Shown here piece after piece: positions 47,501 through 57,819 of a DNA stretch of 64,000 bases. The notes under the pieces were generated by a model. That model searched no databases. It had not been told where the DNA came from and worked only from the letters and a program-made list of their open reading frames with translations. Every line of letters starts with the position of its first letter. The first letter of the stretch is position 1. Source of the DNA: Paramacrobiotus metropolitanus (taxonomy: Eukaryota; Tardigrada; Eutardigrada; Parachela; Macrobiotidae); NCBI RefSeq assembly GCF_019649055.1, contig NW_026570300.1, positions 595,520 through 659,519 on the forward strand, read 5' to 3'. Made by a program: the position numbers and the translations under genes.

Positions 47501-47905
47501 GGTACTCCGACTGAAGTTTCCGGGATAAGATGGTACTCCGAGCAAAGTTTCCAGGCTGAAATGGTACTCGGACCAAAGTGTCCTGTCTAAAATAGTTCTG
47601 CAACTAATGTGTCCGGGCGGCAAAACGTACTCCGACAAAAGCGTCCGGGCTCAAGTGGTACTCCGACAAATGTGTCCGGGCTCAAGTGGTACCCCGAATA
47701 AAGCGTCCGGGCTAAATGGTACTCCGACCAAAGTGTCCAGGCTGAAAAACCTACTCCGACCAAGGTGTCGGGTAAGATGGTACTCCGACCATAGTGTCCA
47801 GGCAGAAATGTTACTGCGACCAAAGTGTCCGGGCTAAAGTGGTTTTTCGACTAAAGTGTCCGGGCTGAACTGGTACTCCGACAAATGTGTCTGGGATGAA
47901 AAAGC
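38571..47905. repeat. Satellite array: 31-bp unit with ~1.27-1.3-kb higher-order period
   Basis: About 9.3 kb, or some 300 tandem units, built on ACTCCGACCAAAGTGTCCGG followed by GCTGAAATGGT, with variants. From about 41.6 kb a block of about 41 variant units repeats in the same order: a marker segment with the variant GTGGCAAAACGTACTTCGAC recurs near 41830, 43150, 44420, 45690 and 46990, spaced roughly 1270-1300 bases. The first 3 kb is more irregular. Minus-strand reading is often open for 60-150 codons only because the unit (31 = 3x10+1) cycles through frames; I do not regard these as genes. Confidence 0.95.
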
Positions 47906-48190
47906 TCTCAGGAGCTTTAGTTCCCACCGAGAACGCAAAAAATTGTGGGTTGGCAAAATTGACGGCGGACGTTTTTTTGGCCCCCGGACGGTTTGGTCGG
48001 TTTAACGGCCAAAACGTCCGCCGGACGTCTTAGTCGTCCGGACGTTTTTGTCGGTTACACACGTCCTACATCGCTTGGCGGCACAAACGCAAGAGCCAGG
48101 ACCATCCGACAGTTCAGGTTGAATTCTGGATCGTTTGCGTAAGCCAGTTTGTGACCAGGGTCAACTAATTTCCGATGTATGCTCTGACCC
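47906..48190. other. Right flank of the satellite
   Basis: Not satellite and not the missing ATPase sequence. A cluster of CGGACG/CGTCCG words occurs at 47965-48050, including inverted pairs. No gene was recognised. Confidence 0.4.
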
Positions 48191-48540
48191 AAGTGAAAGT
48201 TGCACTCTTAGAAAGTTAAAAATTAAGAACACCAATAAAAACTATGAAATCATTAAAAAGCACAAGAAACCTAAAAACCTCAGAAAACTAAGAAACCTAA
48301 AAAAAATTAGAAACCTAAGAAAACAAAGAAATTAAGAAAACTAGGAAACCTAAGAAAACTACGAAACCTAAGAAACCTACGATTCTTAAGAGGGCCAAGA
48401 AAACTAAGAAACCTAAGAAACCAAAGAAAACTAAGAAACCTAAGAAACCCAAGAAAACTAAGAAACCTAAGAAACCTAAGGAAACTAAAGTACTTAAAAA
48501 ACTAAGAAAAACTAGAAAAACTAAGTAGCCTAAAATTAGG
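48190..48540. repeat. (CCTAAGAAA)n-type minisatellite
   Basis: Degenerate tandem repeats of AAGAAACCTAAGAAAACT. Short frames here encode only Lys-rich or Leu/Phe-rich low-complexity sequence. The complementary word TTTCTTAGG reappears at 50745-50890. Confidence 0.85.
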
Positions 48541-48639
48541 AAAACATGCGAAAACATAAGAAAAAACAAGAAAATCCGTAATTACACGAGAAAACGTACC
48601 ACAGCCTATATGATAGAGAATTTAATAACAAATATTTAC

Positions 48640-49468
48640 CGCCAATTTTTGATTCCGGAAAAACAGTTCGAAACGCTTTAATTGCGCTCTGTTCAAAGTT
48701 CATAATCATATACTTCGGACCGATGTTGCCATGTCTGGCTACTCGAACGATAGCGTCGTGGACAATGTGGAACAACCGTGTGTCGCATTTTCCTGGGAGC
48801 AGGGCATATATTAGCGGCGTCGTGCCTCCATACACGTTACCATGTATCGTATATAACTGCCGGAACACTGGAGGGCTAACGCTGAAGGTTCCATCGCTTA
48901 ACCAAACAGGTGACCGCATTAAATGTTTAATGTTCGCTTCAGTGGCAAACACTATGATTCGGTTTTGATCATGCGCGCCTGCATCTTCCAAAAACGCATT
49001 ATTGCCGCGAGCGTTGCCGTTCTTGAAAAACTGCACATCAATGTCCGCTACGTCACGCACTCGTGTCGCTGGTACACCTGCATCTTTTCGCTCCCGTCGA
49101 ACAACCTGAGCAAGTGCTCCGTAACTGGACATCTGCGCGGTGGTAGTTAGTGAAACTGCATTCCTCACTTCCTCAATAAGTTGACGGGGTCTCTCCACAG
49201 TTGCCTTTGCACGAGCTTTTAATTCCTGTCTTACAACATTTCCAGTAGCTTTAGCGATATCCGGTGCATGAGAGTGATGACCGCGTTCCGCTGGTTTGCC
49301 GCCAACATAATGCAGACGCGCTTTGCAATAATCTTTCTCTCGGCACCGCCACTGTTGGCAAGCCTCGGTTTTCGCTTCTCCTCTTTTTCGTGCCTCGATG
49401 TATTCGTAACCATTAAAAATCAAAACTTTGCCTTTGCGATTTGTACAAGAAAACGTCACTTCAGACAT
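48640..49468 (-). pseudogene. FLYWCH zinc-finger plus MULE transposase exon (truncated)
   Basis: Starts at ATG 49468. Residues about 10-70 form a FLYWCH-type zinc finger (VLIFNGYEYIEARKRG, WRCREKDYCKARL, HHSHAP). Residues about 185-290 hold the MULE transposase core: VWLSDGTFSVSPPVFRQLYT with the first catalytic Asp, LIYALLPGK, then MNFEQSAIKAFRTVFP, where the family has Asp-Phe-Glu; here the Asp is Asn. A GT donor after 48640 suggests an intron, with a possible acceptor at about 48608, but the sequence then runs into the minisatellite, so the rest of the transposase is missing. FLYWCH-MULE fusions are well known in animal genomes. Confidence 0.75.
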
Positions 49469-50287
49469 TGTGAAACTGATCAGCGTAACTTCATTAGCAC
49501 AGAAAACTGAATGACCTTTGCTACGTCATAGCTTTCCATTGAAAGCGATAAAGATGATCACAGAAATATAACTTATCATGGACGATAAAACCTGAACATT
49601 AATTTAAAGAATGGAAACGAAACTGCAAACTCGGACGTTCATTTATTTTCCGCAGTTCAAGCGTGCATCTTATCGTCTGGCTATGACACCTTTGCCGCAG
49701 TATAGCAATAGCCCCGGGGCGTTAACAGCTCTAAAGCCGTTTCCCGCTCAGTTTGACGAAAACAGCAAGTCCACCATTTTGCATATACGTACCTACACGC
49801 GATGACATTCTATTGGCCATCTGCTTTCACAGTGCCCTAAGAAGCTGGCTGTTACTTGAAAATAGGGTGCGGCTAAATTATCCACATGCCCTTTGACCAA
49901 CGCGAATGCCGCAAAATGGCCGACAAGGCGTTTTTGCTAATTTTGTTCCGAAAACTGCGGCGAAAGAGCAATTTCAGATACCTTATCTTAGCCGTAATGC
50001 AGGCAACAAAATCAATAAGATTAATATTTAAACAATGGTCTTTTGAAGTACATTTAATGTTTTTATTTGTTTTCAGTTTGGTGACACGGCGCATACACAG
50101 GTCTTGCATTTGAATTAATGAAATCTTCCTCTCATTAAATGGCAAATAAACAAAAATTTAAAAAACCTACGCAGAAAAATCTAAGAAATCCTAAGAAATC
50201 TAACAAATCCCTAAAACTTCCTAAGTAAATCTAAGAAATCATGAAAAATCTAGATAATCTAAACAAAAAAATGTAATTATAAAAATT
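49469..50287. other. Intergenic DNA without recognised genes
   Basis: Short frames present do not look like protein. A patch of CTAAGAAATC repeats lies at 50160-50240, related to the 48190-48540 minisatellite. Confidence 0.4.
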
Positions 50288-50329
50288 TGCATTTGGCACG
50301 TAACACTGCAATGCCACAACAATATTATG

Positions 50330-50465
50330 GCCGAAATTAACGGCGGCCGAATTGAGTACTGGCCGAAGTGAGCCTCGGTCGAAGTGAGCAGCGGCCGAAG
50401 TGAGCAGCGGCCGAAGTGAGCGCGTGCGGCCGAAATGTAACGCGGCCGAAGTGATCGGACGCGAA
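50330..50465. repeat. GCGGCCGAAGTGAGCA minisatellite
   Basis: About seven units of GGCCGAAGTGAGC-type sequence, each 15-22 bases, forming a GC-rich island in AT-rich surroundings. Confidence 0.75.
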
Positions 50466-50624
50466 TAATATTTTCTTCATGTTTCTTTCCAGCACTGCAA
50501 ACCACTGGCGATATCATGGGCTGAACTCTACGATTGTATGGCAGGAAAGCGTGATACTATGCCTCTCGTTGTGAGTTTCGTTCTAGATTTTGGTCCAAGT
50601 TATGTCTGTGCAGATTGGATGTCC

Positions 50625-51005
50625 CAGCAGGCCAGCACGGCCCAGACTCAAACTCTGACTCTGATTCTGACTACTCAAAGTCTGACTCTGACCGCTCAAA
50701 GTCTGCCTCTGACTACTAAAAGTCTGACCCTGATTCTGAAGGTTTCTTAGGTTTTCTTAGGTTTCTTAGGGTTTTTCTTAGGTTTCTTAGGTTATTCTTA
50801 GGTTATTCTTAGGTTTCTTAGGATATTCTTAGGTTTCTTAAGTTTCTTAGGTTTCATAGGTTTCTTAGGTTTCTTAGGTTTTTCTTAGGTTTGGACCGTC
50901 AGAGTCAGACTTTGAGTGGTCAGAGTCAGAGTTTGAGCGATCAGAGTCAGAACTTGAGCGGTCAGAGTCAGAGTCAGAGTCAGAGCTTGAGCGTGGGCCA
51001 GCCAG
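50625..51005. repeat. Inverted repeat flanking a TTTCTTAGG block
   Basis: The left arm (about 50625-50741) and right arm (about 50893-51005) are inverted copies rich in CTCTGACTCTGA and CAGAGTCAGAGT, and the pairing extends into GCCAGCACG outer sequence. Between them lies a (TTTCTTAGG)n-type tandem block (50742-50890). Confidence 0.75.
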
Positions 51006-51273
51006 CACGCATTATGCAGCACGTTTATATTACGCGCTCCGGTTACAGATTTTTCAGTGCATTAACACGGTGTTTCGACAAGAGCTTTGTCAACCGCAAA
51101 CAACAGCGAATTTGGGCAAGCGCCAGCATTGGCAGTAGCATTAGCAATAGCAGTGCTCACGGCTATGGCCAAACGCACTGCAGCCCGGTTACTTGGCTGC
51201 CCAGCTCCGGTGTTGGAGAAAGCAATATCAATACTCGAATTACTCGTATCAATACTGTGCAGGGCACTGCAGG

Positions 51274-51799
51274 TAGGGTTGTCATCCCCCCCCTGAGGTG
51301 GGATGTGATGGGAATGTGAACGTGATGGGAATAGTGGGATTGGTGGGACAAAAATGAAATGAATCTTAATGAATTATGTTTTGAAAAAAATATTTTGCTG
51401 TTTTCATGAAGTATATATTATGTTGCAAAAACACTTATCACAAGTGAGAAATGCATTATCAACCAAATCAAACGGACTGTAGTGGAAGTGGCGTGGCGTA
51501 CCGTAATGACCAGAATGCTCAAGGTATTGCTGATAAACTTTCCCTTATACAGCGTTCGCCTGATTTACAAAGGAAGAAAAGCTTGTAGCGCCCAAAAGTT
51601 ATGCGGCATAACTGAAGCGCAGTAAATTTTGGTACTAAACACATATTTTCAGGCAATGGAAAATCATCCCATCACTTCCCAATCTCATCATTCTTCCCAT
51701 CACATTATCACGGCCACAATTCTTCTGCATGATGGGATTGCATGGGAACAGGAAATCGGCATGATTGGGATAACGTGTGATGACGTGATGACAACCCTA
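51274..51799. mobile_element. hAT-type MITE with 8-bp target-site duplication
   Basis: The ends are TAGGGTTGTCATC and its exact reverse complement, a hAT-like terminal motif. They are flanked by ACTGCAGG (51266-51273) and ACTACAGG (51800-51807), an 8-bp duplication with one mismatch. The 526-bp body is rich in GATGGGA/TCCCATC words and encodes no transposase. Confidence 0.8.
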
Positions 51800-51832
51800 A
51801 CTACAGGCCCGTAGCGAGATCCCGGTTAAATT

Positions 51833-52216
51833 TTCAAAGAACTCCTCCCACACTTTCCATCAGAAATTTTTTCTGATTACACCGTTGGATTCACCGTTGG
51901 ATTCTGAACAAAATGGTTGAGGAAGATTTTTGAATTTCGCTTTCTCCCTAAAATCAATTGCACGGGCGGTTGCACCTAGGACACCCGAAATTTTGGGGTA
52001 TTGCCCCCTGAGCGCTGGGGAATTGGAGTGACTTGAGGGAAATCCCTCACAATCTCAGGTGTCGTATGGGCGACCGCCCGTGCAATTGATTTTAGGAGGA
52101 AAGCGAAATTCAAAAATCTTCCTCAACTATTTTGTTTAGAATTTTACCGTGAATCCAACGGTGTAATCAGAAAAAATTTCTGATGGAAAGTGTGGGAGGA
52201 GTTCTTTGAAATCCAA
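51833..52216. mobile_element. Foldback/MITE element with ~150-bp inverted arms
   Basis: The left arm from TCAAAGAACTCCTCCCACAC and the right arm ending GTGGGAGGAGTTCTTTGA are inverted copies over about 150 bases. They include AATCAATTGCACGGGCGG and its complement, and a ~65-bp centre separates them. A partial diverged second copy of the right arm follows at 52212-52268. No coding capacity. Confidence 0.85.
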
Positions 52217-52268
52217 TGGTGTATTCAGAAAAAACCTTCGATGGAAAGTGTGGTAGGAGATTTTTTTA

Positions 52269-52868
52269 AGAAGATTTAATATCTGATATTGTGCACTCGT
52301 ATAGCCGTACTGCGAAAGCGAAAACTGCCCAGTGTCTACTTTGGAAGAAAAGTCAACTGAAACTTGAAAATCACAACTACAAAACTCTCTGGTCAAAAAC
52401 TGTGATTTTAGTATTGTTGCAGCTTTATTATTCATCTTACCAGGGCACATTTTCCGGGTGTAAATTCAAAAAAATCTCATCTTTTGTACAAAATTAGTAT
52501 ACTACCGTAGTATGTTTAAAATAATTATTCCATCTGCCATGGTCCATGGGCGTGGCCAAAACAGAATTTAAAAAAAATTCTGCACTATGCTGTAGCCTAT
52601 GGGCAATGCACCGCATCGTACATTATTACGTTATCGAACAATTCACAAGGCCAGTTTGACTTACAACCTCGTTCAAAACTTTTATCTGTTGACTTCAAAA
52701 TGTTTATTCGAAACTTAGTCAAAACTTTTATCTGTGAACGTCAAAAAGATGCTCCACAATATCCACACATAGTTATAGCGCTGCACTGCTTTGGATGAAC
52801 CTCATGAAGTGCATAACAACCTTATGAAGTACGCTGTGATCATTATTCACCTATTCTGAAGATGGTAC
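52269..52868. other. Intergenic DNA without recognised genes
   Basis: AT-rich. The words AAACTTTTATCTGT and GACTTCAAAA/GACGTCAAAA occur twice near 52675-52745, suggesting an old short duplication. Nothing else was recognised. Confidence 0.35.
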
Positions 52869-53281
52869 TGTCAGAGGCAACAGCCTGCGCCTGGTGCGTA
52901 CGGTCCACACAGGACGTACTTGCACCCATTGCATGCCGTTATCGCCTCTCTCGCTGTACGTACGTGTGCTGCTGCCACTGACTCATCCGCTGAAGCGGAT
53001 ATACGCAGCGCACACACTGAGCTGTACTTGCTCTCTCGTCCCTCTCTCGCAGTACGACTCAGCGTTCATACGCTCGCGTTGGATCGAGTCCAGTCTGCGC
53101 ATCATCACACAGCTGATAAGACTGGCCTGCAGCACGCACGTGGTTGCCGCCAGCATTCCTTTCACGCCATCAGACGCTCAAGAACCCTGTTAGCATCCAC
53201 TTGCTACTTTTAGCCACACGTTGTTCACACTTTATTTGTCAATAAAGCCCACTCGTGATCTCCTCGCCAGAGTCTGTTACA
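52869..53281 (+). repeat. Candidate 5' LTR
   Basis: The stretch begins TGTCAGAGGC and ends CTGTTACA, contains AATAAA at about 53241, and is followed by TGGTAAGCAGATC, which loosely resembles a primer-binding site for a Met tRNA. Part of it (53090-53160) resembles 23045-23120 in inverse orientation. Boundaries cannot be proved without the 3' LTR. Confidence 0.35.
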
Positions 53282-54583
53282 TGGTAAGCAGATCTTTCTG
53301 GTTTTCGACCCTACGGAATCTCTGTGGAGACGGTAAAGGCTTTACTTGCGGAGAACTCGACGGGAATCCTTTTAAGTCATTGACAGATCGACTGCTGAAG
53401 CAGCCGCTGCCTTGACTGTCGATCACACAGATCGCATCGTCTTACAGCTGAAGGGAAACGGAGATAACTGGAGTGATTCTTGCCCAGCTGGTGAGCACAG
53501 TTTTCTTGTCTCTTCCACACTGAAGAGCACGTTTCCTAAACGCACGGACTTTTCTTCTCTCAACGGACGGATCAGACTCGAACGAGAGTCTGCAGCGCGC
53601 AGGATTACTCCATAATACGGGGACCATCGGTTTGAACACCGACCCGCAACTTTAACGGCCGATTTTTGCTCGGAAACGACGGATTTCCGACCTCGGACGG
53701 AGGAAATCGACCAGAACCGACACCGACACCGACACTGGTAAAGTCACGGTTGTAGGTCGATTTTAGCCGAAACTAGGTCGGCTTTTTACTTTCTAGCGGA
53801 AGAAAACTATTTCTATCCGTAAATTTAAACTTTTTAACGGATAAAAAGTAATTCCTGACGGAGAAACCGACTCGGAATTCTGTTTTTGGTCGAGAACCGA
53901 TCTGCTAGGTCAACGAACCTGTCTAGACAGCTAGACAAAGGCTAACGGGCAACAGGTCGGAAATTCTCTTTCTTTTCATTTCTAACGGTGTTTTGACCAC
54001 AAGAAAAATCCTAAAAATAATAAAATTAATTTCTAACGGTTTAAAACTTTGAAAATCCGACTAAATAAACTTTCTAGCCGACTAAAAATAATTTGTTTTT
54101 CTGGCGGGAAATAGCGCCAAAATTCTTGAGCTTCCTTGCAACGTCAGAACGACCGGTTTCCAGTACTTTGAGGGCAGCCAATCAGCGTGCAGGGGAAAGT
54201 TCCCAAAGCCTAAGATAGGGTGAATCACCATTTTTTGTAACTTTTGCACGCGGCCCGCATTCTGTGACGTAGGCAGAAGTGCAAGACCACTTAACCTGTT
54301 ACGTCATACTAGTCAGCACAGTAGTATAGGATGTACTACACCGTACTACTATAGCGTACTGTACTGTACCATCGTACTGTATATTAACCCTGTGTACTGA
54401 GTCACCAACAGACACAACATCAACAACAACAACAAGCCGGACGGTCCTGACACTCGGAAGTTCCTGAACCGAAAGAAGTTCCTGAATTTATCGAACACCT
54501 TCACACAGAAGATTGTTCGACTTTCTTTTTTCTAACTGACAAAACCTTTAAGGCTCCATTAGAGCCGACCTAACTCGACCACA
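53282..54583 (+). other. Retrotransposon leader region
   Basis: About 1.3 kb without a convincing ORF. It contains CCGAC/GTCGG-rich sequence (53650-53960), a TACTGTAC-rich patch (54300-54390) and a CAACAACAACAACAA tract (54418-54437) typical of retrotransposon leaders. The true LTR end could lie within this stretch. Confidence 0.4.
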
Positions 54584-57500
54584 ATGTCGAACCCTAAGGA
54601 AAACGAATACGCCAAGAAGTATAATAAGGATATTCTCGGCGTGCGAATACGACCGAGACGTACTCGCTCCGGCACGCCGGTCAAGAACGAAGTCAGCCGT
54701 CCTCAACCGACTCGACTAAATCGGCTGAACCAAGGGAAAGGCGCAACGAGCGGATCCTTCTCGCCGACTCGAATCCGACCTCGGATGACGGTTTCGAGGA
54801 CGCCAGGGATAAAACATTCCTGGACACCCGGACACCCAAGCTGACGTAGCAGCCCCGTCCCACCCGACCGGGGGGGGGGGATGTGGAACAGCTGCAGACA
54901 GGGACCACATTGTCTGATGCCGACCAAGAGTCGAGCTCACACAGATCTCAAGACTCGGTAACGGCTACAAAAGCCACCAAGCTCGGACGAACATCGCCGA
55001 CTAAGGAAGTCGATGAACAACAACCAACTAAAGAAGTCGACCAACAAATGGTCGACCAACCTTTGGTACAGGAAGTCGACCAACAGAAGGCTGTCCTACC
55101 CTCAACCAAGAAGTCGGACAACAGTTGCGGACCTCAACTGAACCGGAACAGCTGACAACAGAAGTCGGCAAAGTCCAACCGACCACACAGGTCGGAAGGA
55201 TTTCGCCAACCTCAAAGGTCGGTCAACCGCAGCCGACCACAGAGGTTGCACAAAAGGAAGTCGGCAATAAGCAACCGACTAGCCTGGAACGGCAACCAAC
55301 CGACAACAAGTCGGATGCGGCCATCCAGCCGACCAAACCAAAGGCCGGAATGGAAGAATCCAAGGCGCCGCCACGAAGCGGTCCACATCCAGCTGGATCG
55401 CCGACCTTACTCAACAAACGGATTATCTCGCCGTTAAGCCGACCTTTGCCAACTGGAAGCGAGTCGACTCAAGCGACAGAAGCTCTACAAACGGCGAAGT
55501 CGACTAAGGCGACACTAAGTCGACTTGTCGACCTAAAGATCAGACTGTCACCACTCATGTTCGAACCTGGCGAACTTGGTAGTGAGAAAACTCCGACACC
55601 AACGGATGAAGTCTTTGACGCAATAAAAGCGTCACGACCGAACAGTGCGGATGGTTTCTTCAAGACACCGGTGAAGTCCAAGAAGGACGAAATCACCTAC
55701 CAAGCCAGCTCACTGGAATACACAGCGAAGAAGTGGATCTCGGCTACACCGCCCGAGAAGATCGAAGACGCCAACTTACTTCGTGCGAAATGCCGTAAAC
55801 TGATCACAAAGATCGTTTTGGCAGATCAAATCGTCAACTCGGCGGAAGGATCGCTCCGGAACTCGGAAGACACCCATAAACTCGAACGGAGGAAACGGGA
55901 ACGAGATATGGCCGATGCTAACAAAGGCATCGCCACCCAACAACGAGAAATTGACCGACTTAACGCCATTCCGAAACGAGTCGACCAACCGTGTCGATAT
56001 GACGTTGACGAAGTCGCCATACTCAATGGTAGGCTGGAGCGGTCAACAGCGGCCGTCTTCGAAATCAAACGAGAACTTGAAGAGTCGCAGAAAGCGCTCG
56101 AAGAGGTCAGCCGGAACAGCCTCGTTACGCAAACCAGGCTCAGGCATTGCATCCGCAACAGGATGGATATGATGGCCAACATGAACCGGCCTATCATCAT
56201 GCGACATATCAAGACCAACAAGGTCGGATGCCACACGATAACCCGCCACCCGCCCCAGCCACACGACAAGGTGCGCCGGCGGCACAGCCAAATCTTCTGG
56301 CACAAGATCCAGCACATGTCGCTGTGGTACGAGCAATGCCCATGGACGTAGGCAACCAATGCCGTCGTTCGATGCCGACCACACCAAGCTCCATGGGTGG
56401 CTTAAACAGATTCGGAGTTTGCACCGCCAAGCCCAACAGTGGTATGAAGACGATCAAACCTTCATGGCCGACCTGGTGGCCGAACTCAAGGGCCAGGCGG
56501 AAGAATGGCACGACCTCGTTAAAGTCGATGAACCACTCAGCGGTTGGCCAGTCAACTTATGGCTGACCAAGTTCGAGTTGCGATTCGCGGACAAAAATAG
56601 GGAGGTCAACGCACTATCCCGTATGGCCAAACGAACGTATCGTTTCGGCGAAGAAACCCCGGAACAGTACTACGACGCCATAATGTGTATGAACTCTGAA
56701 GTCCGCTCTATCACCGACCAAATGGTGATATATTACCTGAAGGAAAACATCCACGAACCCAAACTGAGGGAGGCTTTGGAAATCCGAATGCCGACAACGC
56801 CAGTCGAACTCCGTGACTACATACGGCAGTTCGTCAATGGCAAAGAGATGTACGAAGTGCGGAAACCACGTGATGGTGACTACATCTGAGTTCGAGCAGC
56901 AACACCTGCACCTGCTCCAACTCCACCATCAGCGATACCCCAACAGACCACGTATCAGCCGCACATGATGCCAGGATATCAGACTCTGACGGCACAGTCC
57001 GGAAAACCGAGCCCGACAGCTACGCCACCAGTGCAACAAGCACCAGTCCAGCAACCGACCTGGGCAGAGACGGTAGCGGCGAACTTGAATCCCCCGGCAC
57101 CTGGAACTGGAGCCCCCCTTAATAACTACGGAGGCGCAAGTTATGGCTCGGGGGGTAACCAAAACAACACAGGTTTTGGTTATAACCAAAATCCTAACCT
57201 GGGGTACTCCGCATACGGCCAATATCCTACACAAGGATTTGGCGGCAGAGGCTTTGGTCGCGGAAGAGGATGTGGCGGCGCGAATCGCGGCCGCGGAAAC
57301 TTCCCCAACCGCGGCGGAGGCGGAAACCAACAAGGGAACCGACCTCCCCAAGCACAACAGAGTGCTCGGCAAGCGACAACTTACGTCGACAAGACGGAGG
57401 CAGCCTTCTTCCAGTGGACGAAGGACAAGACCTTCTCATGCAGGCACTGCATGTTCAACAACCATGACGAGTCACGCTGCGTATACGGTTCGACAAATAA

Positions 57501-57819
57501 CCCGGATCTTCGGTGGTACGACGACTGGTACCGCCAATACTCGACGCAGGGCCCAATTGGCTCGGATAACCAATTCTGGAGGGATGTCGTGCCACCACCA
57601 CGCCTCCGCCAGCAACAGGCTGGTGGCTCGGGTAGCTCCGGCAACGGAAACCGGTCGCCCGGCCAAGAGAATGGCGGAAACCGCAGAAATAGCGGTGAGA
57701 ACCAACAAGGGTCCCCGGCATACAGAGAACCGTTGCCGCCCCGCCAGTCGTTGAACTCGACGCCACCCAACAACGGGTCGGCTCGGAGTAACTCCCCGGG
57801 AAACGCCGAAGGTCGATGA
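54584..57819 (+). pseudogene. gag: Retrotransposon gag (frameshifted)
   Basis: Starts at ATG 54584 (MSNPKENEYAKKYNK). The first part is rich in Thr, Gln, Pro and repeated VD-Q-P and EV-Q phrases with no known fold. A run of ten G at 54869-54878 coincides with a frame change, and others lie near 55130 and 56350. A coiled-coil-like stretch is at about 55880-55970 (ERRKRERDMADANKG). The capsid domain (56359-56889) has LHGWLKQIRSLHRQAQQWYE, FELRFADKNREVNAL and YIRQFVNGKEMYEV. A TGA at 56887-56889 interrupts the frame, which continues unchanged to a Gly/Asn/Arg-rich nucleocapsid with the zinc knuckle CRHCMFNNHDESRC (C-x2-C-x4-H-x4-C, about 57440) and ends at TGA 57817-57819. Confidence 0.85.

Noticed and set aside
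38860-47823. Many minus-strand open frames of 60-156 codons with repeated LWSEYHFSPDTLVG-type sequence
   Set aside because: They are produced by the 31-bp satellite unit cycling through all three frames; there is no start context or unique sequence.
38571-47905. CRISPR-like appearance (short regular repeats)
   Set aside because: Units are directly tandem with no unique spacers, and the host is eukaryotic.
48135-48569. Lys-rich frame (plus) and Leu/Phe-rich frame (minus)
   Set aside because: Both are translations of the CCTAAGAAA minisatellite.
48190-50890. Telomere or interstitial telomeric array
   Set aside because: TTAGG occurs only inside a longer degenerate unit, not as a pure pentamer repeat.
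52894-53213. Overlapping 97-99-codon frames near the LTR
   Set aside because: They lie in the candidate LTR, have no homology I recognise, and part matches a non-coding repeat at 23 kb.
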